This document shows, one piece after another, positions 56,448 to 64,000 of a stretch of 64,000 nt of DNA (positions within the stretch are counted from its first letter, which is position 1; each line of letters begins with the position of its first letter). Where the stretch lies: the NCBI RefSeq assembly GCF_900106745.1, contig NZ_FNNV01000025.1, forward strand, positions 1 through 64,000, in the 5' to 3' direction. Origin of the DNA: Paenibacillus sp. CF384. GTDB taxonomy: Bacteria > Bacillota > Bacilli > Paenibacillales > Paenibacillaceae. Both the position numbers and the translations under genes were made by a program. The notes beneath the pieces were generated by a model, which was given only the letters and a program-made list of their open reading frames with translations, was not told the DNA's origin and did no database searches.

Positions 56448-56606
56448 GCTTTCTAGGGTTCCGCCAATCTATTTGTTAGGTTATATGTCATATAACCTAA
56501 CAAATAGATTGGGTCAGGTCCGAGAGGAAGCGGCTGATGCTGCATCAGCTACACGGAGGGATAAAAACCCGGGAGAGTAGATACCATCTATTCTCCCGGG
56601 TTTTAT
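56448..56606 (+). promoter_or_regulatory. ykkC-class riboswitch, probable guanidine-I, with terminator
   Basis: Conserved elements in order: CTAGGGTTCCG (56453-56463), GGTCCGAGAGG (56516-56526), ACACGGAGGGATAAAAACCC and CCGGGAGA (56551-56576). The CCCGGGAGAGTAGAT arm also forms the 5' side of a terminator with ATCTATTCTCCCGGG and a T-rich tail. Ligand binding should therefore prevent termination and switch the genes on. An AT-rich perfect hairpin (CTATTTGTTAGG/CCTAACAAATAG) forms the P1b-type extension. The ligand class is by sequence only; ppGpp or PRPP subtypes are less likely with a solute-binding protein downstream. Confidence 0.85.
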
Positions 56607-56628
56607 TTATTTTAGAGGAGGGTTTGAG

Positions 56629-57621
56629 ATGAGAATGAAATTACCGCTTCTGCTGCTCATGATCATGCTGACTTCTGCCTTAACGCTTTCCGCTTGCAGC
56701 AAGTCCACATCCGGTTCGGAGAAAGATGATATTACGCTGCGGGTCGCTTACAACCTCTGGGTAGGAAGCGCGGGACTGTTCGTCGCCGAAAGCAAAGGTT
56801 TCTTCGAGGAAGCCGGCGTGAAGGTTGATCTTATCCAATTTCCAAGCCCTACCGAAGCCACTCAAGCCTTAATAAGCGGCAATGTGGATGTTGCCCTCAC
56901 GACACTCGATACGGCCGTAATGGTAAAAACCAATGAGCTGAATGATCAGAATTTGAAGGTGTTCAGCTTTACCGATTTATCCATGGGAGCAGACGGAATC
57001 GTCGCTTCGAAGGATATTAAGACAATCGCGGACCTTAAAGGAAAAACCGTGGCAGCAACGATCGGCTCCGTGAATCATTTCCTGCTTAATCATGCGCTGC
57101 AGCTTGCCGGGCTGAGTGAGAAGGATGTGAAGTTATCCAATGTTTCTCCCGAACAAACCGGCCCCTTATTTATTGCCGGCCAAGTCGACGCAGCTGTAAC
57201 CTGGGAGCCCTATCTCTCGGAGGCTTTAACAGGAGGCGGCAACTTGCTCTACTCCACCAAAGATGCACCGGATCTCATTATCGATGGGGTCATGACTCCT
57301 CAAGCCATGATTGATGATCATGAAGAAGCGCTCCGCAAGCTAGTCGGAGCCATCGATCGAGGCACTGCATTCTATTATTCCAATACCGATGAGGCTGCTG
57401 ACATTGCGGCCAAGAAGCTGGAAACGACCAAGGACGAAGTCATCGCCATGATGGGCGGCGTCAAACTACTGAATCAAGATGAAGTCAAAACGATGTTGAC
57501 GGGCAAGGACAGCACGCTGGCTCAGCGAGCCGAAGAGTATTCCTCCTTCTTCTTTGAACGTAAGCTGATCGACAAGGAAGTCAAAGCGGACGACATTCTG
57601 GATTCCTTTTTATACAAATAA
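56629..57621 (+). CDS. NitT/TauT-family ABC solute-binding lipoprotein
   Basis: 330 residues. Signal peptide with lipobox LSAC (Cys about residue 23), so anchored outside the membrane. Periplasmic-binding-protein type II fold similar to nitrate/taurine/sulfonate receptors: VAYNLWVGSAGLFVAESKGF, SGNVDVALTTLD, GKTVAATIGSVNHFLL, GQVDAAVTWEPYLSEAL. It sits first in an operon under a guanidine-type riboswitch. Neither a permease nor an ATPase gene follows in this window, so its transporter partners must be elsewhere. Confidence 0.9.
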   Translation: MRMKLPLLLLMIMLTSALTLSACSKSTSGSEKDDITLRVAYNLWVGSAGLFVAESKGFFEEAGVKVDLIQFPSPTEATQALISGNVDVALTTLDTAVMVKTNELNDQNLKVFSFTDLSMGADGIVASKDIKTIADLKGKTVAATIGSVNHFLLNHALQLAGLSEKDVKLSNVSPEQTGPLFIAGQVDAAVTWEPYLSEALTGGGNLLYSTKDAPDLIIDGVMTPQAMIDDHEEALRKLVGAIDRGTAFYYSNTDEAADIAAKKLETTKDEVIAMMGGVKLLNQDEVKTMLTGKDSTLAQRAEEYSSFFFERKLIDKEVKADDILDSFLYK

Positions 57622-57640
57622 TTAGCGGGAGTGATTACTC

Positions 57641-58255
57641 ATGAAGAAGAAAATCGATACGATTGTCGGTAAAGCTGCACTGTTAATTATTGATGTAACC
57701 AAAGGTTCCTTGCTGCCACCTGAGAAAACGCCTATTCCGATATTCGATGCCCAGACAGCCGTCGATAACATCGAAAAGGTGCTGGAAACCGCGCGGCAAG
57801 CGGAAATTCCGGTTATTTTCTTCCAAGAGCTGCATCGCGTCGACCTGATTGATTTTGGCAGAGAGCTTGAGGGCGTTGAGGATATCCATTGTTTGGAAGG
57901 GTCCGAGGACGTCGAATTTCTTGATTATTTGAAGCCTGCCAAGGGCGAGTATAGTATCGGCAAAAGGCGCTACAGCTGCTTCTTCTCCACCGATCTCAAC
58001 ATTTTGCTGAAAGGGCTGAAGGTAGAGACACTGCTTGTTACCGGTTTCCTAACCGATGTATGCGTTCATTACACTTGCGCGGATGCCCATCAGCATGATT
58101 ATTATGTTCGCGTGCTCCATGACTGCGTCAGAGGATCCAGTCCCGAAGCGCATCAAGCTTCGCTTAACGCAATCGAATACTTACAGACGGCATCCAAGAC
58201 CAATTCCTCTGAAATTATCGCTCTGCTGGAACAGCGGGTGAATCAAACGGTATAG
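57641..58255 (+). CDS. Isochorismatase-family cysteine hydrolase
   Basis: 204 residues. Catalytic triad: Asp in ALLIIDVTKGSL (about residue 19), Lys in SIGKRRYSCFF (about 108) and Cys in TGFLTDVCVHYTCADAH (about 141). The family includes isochorismatases, nicotinamidases, N-carbamoylsarcosine amidases and biuret hydrolase, all of which attack C-N or ether bonds. Under a guanidine-type riboswitch, an amidohydrolase role on a guanidine-derived compound is plausible. Last gene of the operon. Confidence 0.87.
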   Translation: MKKKIDTIVGKAALLIIDVTKGSLLPPEKTPIPIFDAQTAVDNIEKVLETARQAEIPVIFFQELHRVDLIDFGRELEGVEDIHCLEGSEDVEFLDYLKPAKGEYSIGKRRYSCFFSTDLNILLKGLKVETLLVTGFLTDVCVHYTCADAHQHDYYVRVLHDCVRGSSPEAHQASLNAIEYLQTASKTNSSEIIALLEQRVNQTV

Positions 58256-58271
58256 GCACCTCGAAAAATAT

Positions 58272-58306
58272 GGCGTCACAGGCCTCCTGCCTGTGGCGCT
58301 TTTTTT
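58272..58306 (+). terminator. Terminator of the riboswitch operon
   Basis: GCGTCACAGGC pairs with GCCTGTGGCGC, followed by seven T. Confidence 0.88.
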
Positions 58307-58401
58307 GGTCTTGGATAAGCACCTTCAAATTGCTTCCAGCTCCATAATCTGGCACTATGGAAGGTGTACCTATTCTTGAATCGATAAGGAGCGACTCCCA
58401 G

Positions 58402-59100
58402 ATGAAAATCCAATTCCATGGCCATGCCTGTATCCAAATCAGCACCGGCGATAAATCCCTTGTTATTGATCCCTTCCTTAGCGGCAACCCTGTTGCTGTT
58501 ATGAAACCAGAAGCGCTCAAAACCGATGCCATCCTGCTAACTCACGCTCATCAAGATCATATTCAAGACGCCGCACCGGTCGCCATCGCCAATGATGCGC
58601 CGATTGTAGCCATCGTAGAGCTTGCCACTTATATGTCCTGGCAGGGAGCCAAGACGATCGGAATGAATATGGGCGGAACGGTCGATCTCGGCTTCGCAAA
58701 AGCCAAAATGGTGCAAGCCTTCCACAGCTCCGGCATCGTGGATATGGAAACCAAACAGATCATGTATGCCGGCATGCCGGCCGGTTATCTTGTTTTCGTG
58801 GACGGGCTGACGATTCTGCACGCAGGCGATACGTCCTTATTCAGCGATATGAAGCTGATCGGAGAACGTCATTCGATCGATATCGCATTCATTCCGATTG
58901 GCGACCACTATACCATGGGACCTGGGGATGCACTGCAAGCTGCTGCATGGTACAACGCGAAGCTAACTATCCCTATTCATCACAGCACCTTCCCGCCGAT
59001 CAAGCAAGACGCGGAGCTGTTCGTACGCCGATTAGAAGAACAAGGACTCAAAGGGAAAGTCATGGCGCCGGGAGACGAACTTACGCTGGAAGCTAACTAA
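58402..59100 (+). CDS. UPF0173 metal-dependent hydrolase (metallo-beta-lactamase fold)
   Basis: 232 residues from the ATG at 58402 (AAGGAG ten bases upstream). MKIQFHGHACIQI and LVIDPFLSGNP open the fold, THAHQDHIQD carries the zinc ligands, LHAGDTSLFSDM the bridging Asp and IPIHHSTFP the last His. It belongs to the YtkL-like UPF0173 group whose substrate is unknown. The ankyrin gene starts 24 bp downstream. Confidence 0.92.
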   Translation: MKIQFHGHACIQISTGDKSLVIDPFLSGNPVAVMKPEALKTDAILLTHAHQDHIQDAAPVAIANDAPIVAIVELATYMSWQGAKTIGMNMGGTVDLGFAKAKMVQAFHSSGIVDMETKQIMYAGMPAGYLVFVDGLTILHAGDTSLFSDMKLIGERHSIDIAFIPIGDHYTMGPGDALQAAAWYNAKLTIPIHHSTFPPIKQDAELFVRRLEEQGLKGKVMAPGDELTLEAN

Positions 59101-59124
59101 TTCGTTCAGAAAAGGGGAATGGGA

Positions 59125-60399
59125 ATGAATCAGGAGCAGCAGATCATCGAGCAGTTCAAGCAAGCCGTCCTTCACAATAATACGGAGGCAGCAACGCAAT
59201 ACTTGCAGGCGCATCCTTTCCTGGTGGCCGGCATTAACGAGCCATGGTTTTCCTTCGATACCCCTGCAATTGTAGCCGCCGCTGCTGCCGGAAACCGCGA
59301 GATGGTCGACGTCCTGCTGGCTAATGGCGCAGATCTGCATGCTCGTAGCAGCTGGTGGGCCGGAGCCTTCGGGGTTCTACATCATGATCATGCCGAACTG
59401 TCGCGGTACCTGATCGAACGAGGTGCTCCCGTAGATATTCATGCGGCCGCTGCGCTAGGCATGCTGGATACGATATCGACTATGGTCGGGCAGGACCCGG
59501 ATGTCGTGAATCAGCGCGGGCCTGATGGTCAGGTTCCGCTTCATTTTGCAGTTCAGCCTGAGATCATCGATTATTTGCTGGCGCACGGTGCCATAATCGA
59601 TATGCGCGACATCGACCATGGCAGCACGCCGGCGCAGTGGGCGGTCGATAATCCTGCAAAATGCAACTATCTCCTAGAGCGCGGCGCAGCAGCTGATATT
59701 CTCATGGCGATTAAGCTCGGTAACACGGCGCTTGTCCGTTCGCTGATTGAGGCCGGTCCAGAGTGCCTGCTCGCTCAAGTCGGACATGGCCGCTTTACCT
59801 CCGGCGATTCCGACGGCGGTCATATTTACACGTACAAAATAGGCGCCAATATCAGGCCGCTCTTCCTAGCGGCAACTTGTGGCAACACCGAGATCGTAGA
59901 GCTGATTCTCGCACACAGTTCGATTGAGCAGCGTTTCCTGCTGGCTTGCATGCAGGCGGATCAAGCTGCCGTTCATGAGCTGCAGGAGCAATACCCGAAC
60001 TTAGTCGCTTCCTTGTCTGCCGAGGATCAGAGCTTGATCGCCGATGCGGCTTGGGATAATCAGATTGGCGCGGTACAAGTCATGCTGGAGGCAGGATTCG
60101 ATGCGGATGCCCGTCGTGACGACGGTTCTTTCACTGCGCTTCATAACGCGGCGATTCGAGGAAATGTTGAAGCGCTTCAACTGCTGCTGTCGCATGGCGC
60201 ATCTACCCGACTCACCAATGGATATGGCGGTACCGCGTTAGACAGCTGTGCTTGGGGCTCCGTTCACATGCGGAATCAGACGGGCAATTATGCTGCGGTC
60301 GCTGAGACGCTTATTCAGGCAGGAGCTTCCTTGCCTCAAAGTGCTTCAGGCAGCAGTGCGGTTATAGAAGTACTTGTCCGGCATGGTGTGCCAAACTGA
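59125..60399 (+). CDS. Ankyrin-repeat protein
   Basis: 424 residues; ATG 59125 is preferred since GGGG lies seven bases upstream. About eight ankyrin-type units can be seen, for example TPAIVAAAAAGNREMVDVLL with ANGADLHARS, RPLFLAATCGNTEIVELIL and TALHNAAIRGNVEALQLLLS with HGASTRLTN. No signal peptide, membrane helix or enzymatic domain, so a cytoplasmic protein-binding scaffold is likely. It is 51 bp upstream of the dihydroorotate-dehydrogenase-like fusion gene on the same strand. Confidence 0.9.
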   Translation: MNQEQQIIEQFKQAVLHNNTEAATQYLQAHPFLVAGINEPWFSFDTPAIVAAAAAGNREMVDVLLANGADLHARSSWWAGAFGVLHHDHAELSRYLIERGAPVDIHAAAALGMLDTISTMVGQDPDVVNQRGPDGQVPLHFAVQPEIIDYLLAHGAIIDMRDIDHGSTPAQWAVDNPAKCNYLLERGAAADILMAIKLGNTALVRSLIEAGPECLLAQVGHGRFTSGDSDGGHIYTYKIGANIRPLFLAATCGNTEIVELILAHSSIEQRFLLACMQADQAAVHELQEQYPNLVASLSAEDQSLIADAAWDNQIGAVQVMLEAGFDADARRDDGSFTALHNAAIRGNVEALQLLLSHGASTRLTNGYGGTALDSCAWGSVHMRNQTGNYAAVAETLIQAGASLPQSASGSSAVIEVLVRHGVPN

Positions 60400-60450
60400 A
60401 CTGACACCGCTGCTATACGAAAATAACGTTACGATTGGGGGAGAATGCGA

Positions 60451-62400
60451 GTGCCGGATTGGTCTTATCAAACCTTGTTTCGCCCCCTGCTGTTCCGGCT
60501 GCCGAATCGACTTGCCCGCTCCGTCACGCTTGGCGCCATCGGCACCTTGAGCCGCCTGCCGCTCGGTTCGTTCGTCATCCGCACGCTCGGGCATATGGAG
60601 CCTGCTCCTCTGATCCGCAGCCAAGCATGCGGCGTCGACTTCATCACGCCTGTCGGTCTGTCCGGCACGGTTGATCCTTCGGGCACCGCCCACCGAGCGG
60701 TGGCGCAGTTCGGGCTGGGCTTTATCGAGATCGGTCCGATTACGACGGAGCCCATCCTTGGTGCAAGCGCTGCGCCAATTCAGTTGAATCCAGAGGAACG
60801 ACGCATCGCCTACCCGTCTTACGGCGACAATGACGGCTTAGCCGTTATTGCTGCGCGGATCGCCAAACCCGGGCATCAGCTTCCGCAGTTTGCAAGACTG
60901 ACACCGCTGCCGGGGAGTACGCCGGAGCAGTCGTTCGACCAACTGCTAGCTATGATACGTCAGCTGCGTGAGGCAGGTGCTGCGGGGTTTTATCTTGATA
61001 TTTTGCAGCAGCCGGTGTTGCCTGGGCCTATTACAGCGCTGCTCCAACTCCTAGCAGCATCGAATGTCGCTCAAGAGAACCGCTTATTCCTCTACATCCC
61101 GCATGATCTATCCGAGCAAACGCTGCGACTCGTTCTCAATGCCGCTGATTTCACAGCGTGGAGCGGGGCCGTCGTGGGAGAAGCTCGTGCAAGTGAGGGC
61201 GGGCTCACCGTGCGGCCAACGGATAAGCAGTCTTGTGCCGAGAAGCTCACCTGGCTTCGCCGGTATGGCCCGCAGCACTTCGTGCTTAAGGCAGCCTGCG
61301 GCGTCTATGAACCACAGGATGCCTTGGACTTGATCGCTGCTGGAGCCGACTACATTTTACTGCACGGCGGACTCATTGATACCGGACCGGGACTACCCAA
61401 GCGGGTCAACGAAGCTATCCTGCATGAGCGGGTCCGACTTCTTCCCATGCCTAAGCCCGAATCCTTCTGGCGGCACTGGGGCTGGATGTGCTTGCTCGGC
61501 ATCGGGATGATTATTGGCGGCATGCTTGCCTGGATAATTGCGACCACAACCGTGCTGCTCCCTTATGATGAGGCGTTTCTAGGCATCAACCGCGATACGC
61601 TGCATCATCTGAATCACCGTCTGCTTCACTTCATGTCGCATGACCGCATTACGCTCGCCGGCACGATGATTTCCATCGGCGTGCTTTATTATCAGCTTGG
61701 CCGGCATGGATTGCGGTACGGTATGCATTGGGCGAGGATTGCTCTGCTCGTATCCGGCATTACCGGCTTCGCCAGCTTCTTTCTCTATCTCGGTTATGGC
61801 TACTTCGATCCGCTTCATGCGGTTGTTGCACTGATTCTTCTTCCTTTGTTTCTGCTAAGTATGCGCGTTAACCCCGACAAGCCGTTTCGCAATCCCGTCA
61901 ACTTACGCAGCGACCGGACGTGGAAGCGGGCTATATGGGGGCAGTTCTGCATGGTGGTGCTAGGTTTTGCGCTCGTGATCGGCAGCATTACCATCTCCGG
62001 CTTCGGTGTGACGCGTGTGTTTGTACCGCAGGACCTGGATTATATCGGACTCACGTCGGAACAGATCTCGGCAATCAATTCTCGGCTCGTTCCTCTTATC
62101 GCCCATGATCGTGCAGGCTTCGGCGGCGCACTGTTCTCGGATGCTCTGGCTCTGCTCACGATGGCATTATGGGGAATTCAACAAGGGGAACGCTGGCTGT
62201 GGTGGACCTTTCTGATCGGCGGAGCCCCGGCGTTCTTCGCTGCCTTCTCCGTTCATTGGCACATTGGCTATACGGACTTCGTTCACTTGTCGCCCGCCTT
62301 CTTCGCCTTATTGCTTTATATTGTCGGCCTAATATTGCTTTATCCTTATTTGACACGATCACCGGTAACCGGGGTCAGCGCACCACATAACCAACGATAG
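60451..62400 (+). CDS. Dihydroorotate-dehydrogenase-like domain fused to a duplicated membrane domain
   Basis: 649 residues; GTG at 60451 chosen because GGGGGAG lies seven bases upstream (the ATG at 60445 is too close). Residues about 1-335 resemble a class 2 DHODH barrel: ITPVGLSGTVDPSGTAHRAV, GFIEIGPITTEP, GADYILLHGGLIDTGPGL. The usual AGLDKDG Lys, NISSPN Ser and GGLSG motifs are not recognisable, so orotate chemistry is doubtful. Residues about 350-640 form a membrane domain built of two related halves with HDR at 397 and 552, and DxxH at 453-456 and 609-612. A quinone- or metal-linked redox function is possible. Overlaps the convergent monooxygenase gene by 26 bp. Confidence 0.85.
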   Translation: MPDWSYQTLFRPLLFRLPNRLARSVTLGAIGTLSRLPLGSFVIRTLGHMEPAPLIRSQACGVDFITPVGLSGTVDPSGTAHRAVAQFGLGFIEIGPITTEPILGASAAPIQLNPEERRIAYPSYGDNDGLAVIAARIAKPGHQLPQFARLTPLPGSTPEQSFDQLLAMIRQLREAGAAGFYLDILQQPVLPGPITALLQLLAASNVAQENRLFLYIPHDLSEQTLRLVLNAADFTAWSGAVVGEARASEGGLTVRPTDKQSCAEKLTWLRRYGPQHFVLKAACGVYEPQDALDLIAAGADYILLHGGLIDTGPGLPKRVNEAILHERVRLLPMPKPESFWRHWGWMCLLGIGMIIGGMLAWIIATTTVLLPYDEAFLGINRDTLHHLNHRLLHFMSHDRITLAGTMISIGVLYYQLGRHGLRYGMHWARIALLVSGITGFASFFLYLGYGYFDPLHAVVALILLPLFLLSMRVNPDKPFRNPVNLRSDRTWKRAIWGQFCMVVLGFALVIGSITISGFGVTRVFVPQDLDYIGLTSEQISAINSRLVPLIAHDRAGFGGALFSDALALLTMALWGIQQGERWLWWTFLIGGAPAFFAAFSVHWHIGYTDFVHLSPAFFALLLYIVGLILLYPYLTRSPVTGVSAPHNQR

Positions 62401-63547
62401 GATCAAACCGTTTCACGTAAGCAGGACCGGGCGTTGTGGCCATGACCGCATTACGGAAGCGGATAAGCAGCGCATGCTCAAGCTGCACCATTCTCCCCAT
62501 GGAGCGCGATAGTCGAACAATTCTATAAGCTCGTGCCATACGTTCCTTCTCGTAAGTCTGCAGTGCAGCAGATACATCTGTCTGCTGCAGGCACCGTGCC
62601 AGCACTACAGCATCCTCGATGGCTTGCGCACCGCCCTGCCCCAGATTAGGCAGCATCGGATGCGCGGCATCGCCGAGGAGCGTCATACGGCCAGTGCTCC
62701 ACCGAGCGAGCGGGGCCCGATCTACAATGTCATGAGCCAGAATCGTCGCCGGCTCCGTCGACTCAATGGCATCGACAACCGGCTTGTACCAGCCGCGAAA
62801 CAAGGCCAGCAGCGCAGACTTACGCTCCACTGTCGGCAGAACGGTTCCCTGCGGCGCATTAATCGCCGCAAACCAGAACACCCGGCCATTGCCCAGACTC
62901 GAGAATCCGAATCTCCGGCCCTGTCCCAATGCCTCGAATCCTCCTCCGGCCTCGGCGCCAATCGGTACATCTGGCAACGTACATACACCTCTAAGCGCCG
63001 TATAGCCGGAATACCGGAGTGGACTGGCACCGAATAACTGCTCTCGCACCTCAGAATGAATGCCGTCAGCTCCGATAACGAGCTCAACTTGCTCTTGCGT
63101 TCCGTCAGCAAACACAGCCGTTACCGCATCATCCGTCTGTTCGCCGCGAATCCACTGCTTACCGGTATGAATTTCCGTCAATTCCGCCATGACCGCTCGC
63201 AGAAGAATCGATTGCAGCTCCGCTCTATGGATGACATAGCTGTGCGTGCCATATTTCTCCGCTTGCTTCGCTGCAGGCAGGCTCGTAATCAGCTTGCCAT
63301 CCCAAGTCCGAATATCCGCTTGCATGACCGGGGCACCCGCTTCTCTGACTTCGCTGCCTACACCGAGCAAATCGAGTGCCTTCATTGCATTAGCCGCGAG
63401 CACGATCCCGGCTCCTGCTTCCCGCAGTGCAGCAGCTTTGTCGTATACCGCCACCTGCCAACCGCGCTGCTGCAGCGCCAAAGCCGAGCACAATCCGCCA
63501 ATGCCCGCACCGATTACAATTGCACGTCGCTTGTCCATGCTGCTCAT
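62375..63547 (-). CDS. FAD-dependent monooxygenase (PHBH fold)
   Basis: 390 residues. N-terminal dinucleotide motif VIGAGIGGLCSALAL (about 11-25), the DG motif region LVIGADGIHSEVR (about 160) and the GD motif LLGDAAHPMLPNLGQGG (about 290), all typical of aromatic ring and salicylate-like hydroxylases. Substrate unknown. GGGGG lies eight bases before the ATG. Its 3' end overlaps the end of the fusion gene by 26 bp in convergent orientation. Confidence 0.92.
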   Translation of the reverse strand: MSSMDKRRAIVIGAGIGGLCSALALQQRGWQVAVYDKAAALREAGAGIVLAANAMKALDLLGVGSEVREAGAPVMQADIRTWDGKLITSLPAAKQAEKYGTHSYVIHRAELQSILLRAVMAELTEIHTGKQWIRGEQTDDAVTAVFADGTQEQVELVIGADGIHSEVREQLFGASPLRYSGYTALRGVCTLPDVPIGAEAGGGFEALGQGRRFGFSSLGNGRVFWFAAINAPQGTVLPTVERKSALLALFRGWYKPVVDAIESTEPATILAHDIVDRAPLARWSTGRMTLLGDAAHPMLPNLGQGGAQAIEDAVVLARCLQQTDVSAALQTYEKERMARAYRIVRLSRSMGRMVQLEHALLIRFRNAVMATTPGPAYVKRFDPIVGYVVR

Positions 63548-63606
63548 TCCTGAATCCCCCGATCTTCTCTTATCACTAGTTCCATCATACCCAAGGAGGA
63601 ACGACG

Positions 63607-64000
63607 ATGACTACCCTTAAAGTTTGGCTCGACACGGACATCGGCGGCGATATCGACGATGCGCTTTGTTTAGGTTATTTGCTGAGTCAACCGAAATGTG
63701 CGCTGATTGGCATCTCCACCGTAGGCGGCGAGGTAGAGAAACGAGCCATGGTTGCGGACGCAATCTGCAAAGCTGCAGGTCGGAGTGTTCCTGTATATGC
63801 GGGAGCAGACAATCCGATCATGCCAACGAGCGTCTATCCTACGCCGGACGGTGCATCCAAACTGGCGAATTGGCCGCATGAGAAGGACTTCAGGGCCAAC
63901 CAAGCCGTAGATGCGATGCGTGCCGCGATTCGCGAGAACCCTCATGAAATCTTGCTGCTCGCTGTGGGTCATCTCACCAATATTGCCCTGCTTTTTCTAC
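63607..64000 (+). CDS. Nucleoside hydrolase family protein (truncated by window)
   Basis: 131 codons, then the window ends. It begins TLKVWLDTDIGGDIDDALCL, the calcium-binding DTDxGxDxDDA motif of inosine-uridine preferring nucleoside hydrolases. This is followed by LIGISTVGGEVEKRA and PVYAGADNPI. AAGGAGG lies seven bases upstream. It would cleave ribonucleosides to base and ribose. Divergent from the FAD monooxygenase. Confidence 0.9.
   Translation, partial: MTTLKVWLDTDIGGDIDDALCLGYLLSQPKCALIGISTVGGEVEKRAMVADAICKAAGRSVPVYAGADNPIMPTSVYPTPDGASKLANWPHEKDFRANQAVDAMRAAIRENPHEILLLAVGHLTNIALLFL

Overview
The window looks like a chromosomal segment of an endospore-forming, low-to-mid GC Gram-positive bacterium of the Paenibacillus type. 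Three things point there: sporulation genes (bofA, spo0F), a large Bacillus-type SRP RNA, and gene order matching the Bacillus subtilis chromosome in several blocks (dnaX-yaaK-recR / yaaL-bofA / rrn; spo0F-fbaA-murA-rho-rpmE; argS-ywiB; speB-speE-pbp-ywhD). No plasmid, phage or IS hallmark was seen. Species cannot be named from the sequence alone.

Left part (1-24 kb) is almost entirely minus-strand core genome. It begins with the 5' end of a 16S rRNA and its tandem rrn promoters. Then come bofA/yaaL, the recombination-replication operon dnaX-yaaK-recR, a PAS histidine kinase, the SRP RNA, a small lipoprotein, rpmE, a radical SAM protein, rho, murA, fbaA, spo0F, pyrG and rpoE. A plus-strand subtilisin-like protease interrupts. 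It is followed by argS-ywiB, a second T-box-controlled arginyl-tRNA synthetase, a DNA glycosylase and speE-speB. The pyrG leader carries a GGGC start and an attenuator, as expected for CTP-sensitive reiterative initiation.

Middle part (24-38.8 kb): a bifunctional penicillin-binding protein on the plus strand is followed by an accessory stretch (26.6-33.2 kb). That stretch separates it from ywhD and holds three adjacent tandem-repeat arrays with one shared 51-bp period, a VOC protein, a short-chain dehydrogenase, a 43-bp repeat array and a heterodimeric ABC exporter with a palindromic operator. After ywhD come an M1 peptidase, a membrane protein and a secreted NlpC/P60 hydrolase under a c-di-AMP (ydaO-type) riboswitch.

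Right part (38.8-64 kb) is more accessory and mixed in strand. It holds a very large Lhr-type helicase preceded by a 50-bp inverted repeat cluster, an MFS transporter with a CE7 esterase, an alpha/beta hydrolase, DUF5946, two chemoreceptors, a YdjC deacetylase, two metallo-beta-lactamase-fold hydrolases, exonuclease III, HD and CYTH proteins and a ferredoxin. A ykkC/guanidine-I-type riboswitch drives a solute-binding lipoprotein plus an isochorismatase-family hydrolase, with no permease or ATPase beside them. An ankyrin protein is followed by an unusual 649-residue protein: a dihydroorotate-dehydrogenase-like barrel lacking the expected active-site motifs, fused to a membrane domain made of two repeated halves, each with an HDR and a DxxH motif. 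I regard that fusion as the best candidate for an undescribed function. A FAD monooxygenase and a truncated nucleoside hydrolase close the window.
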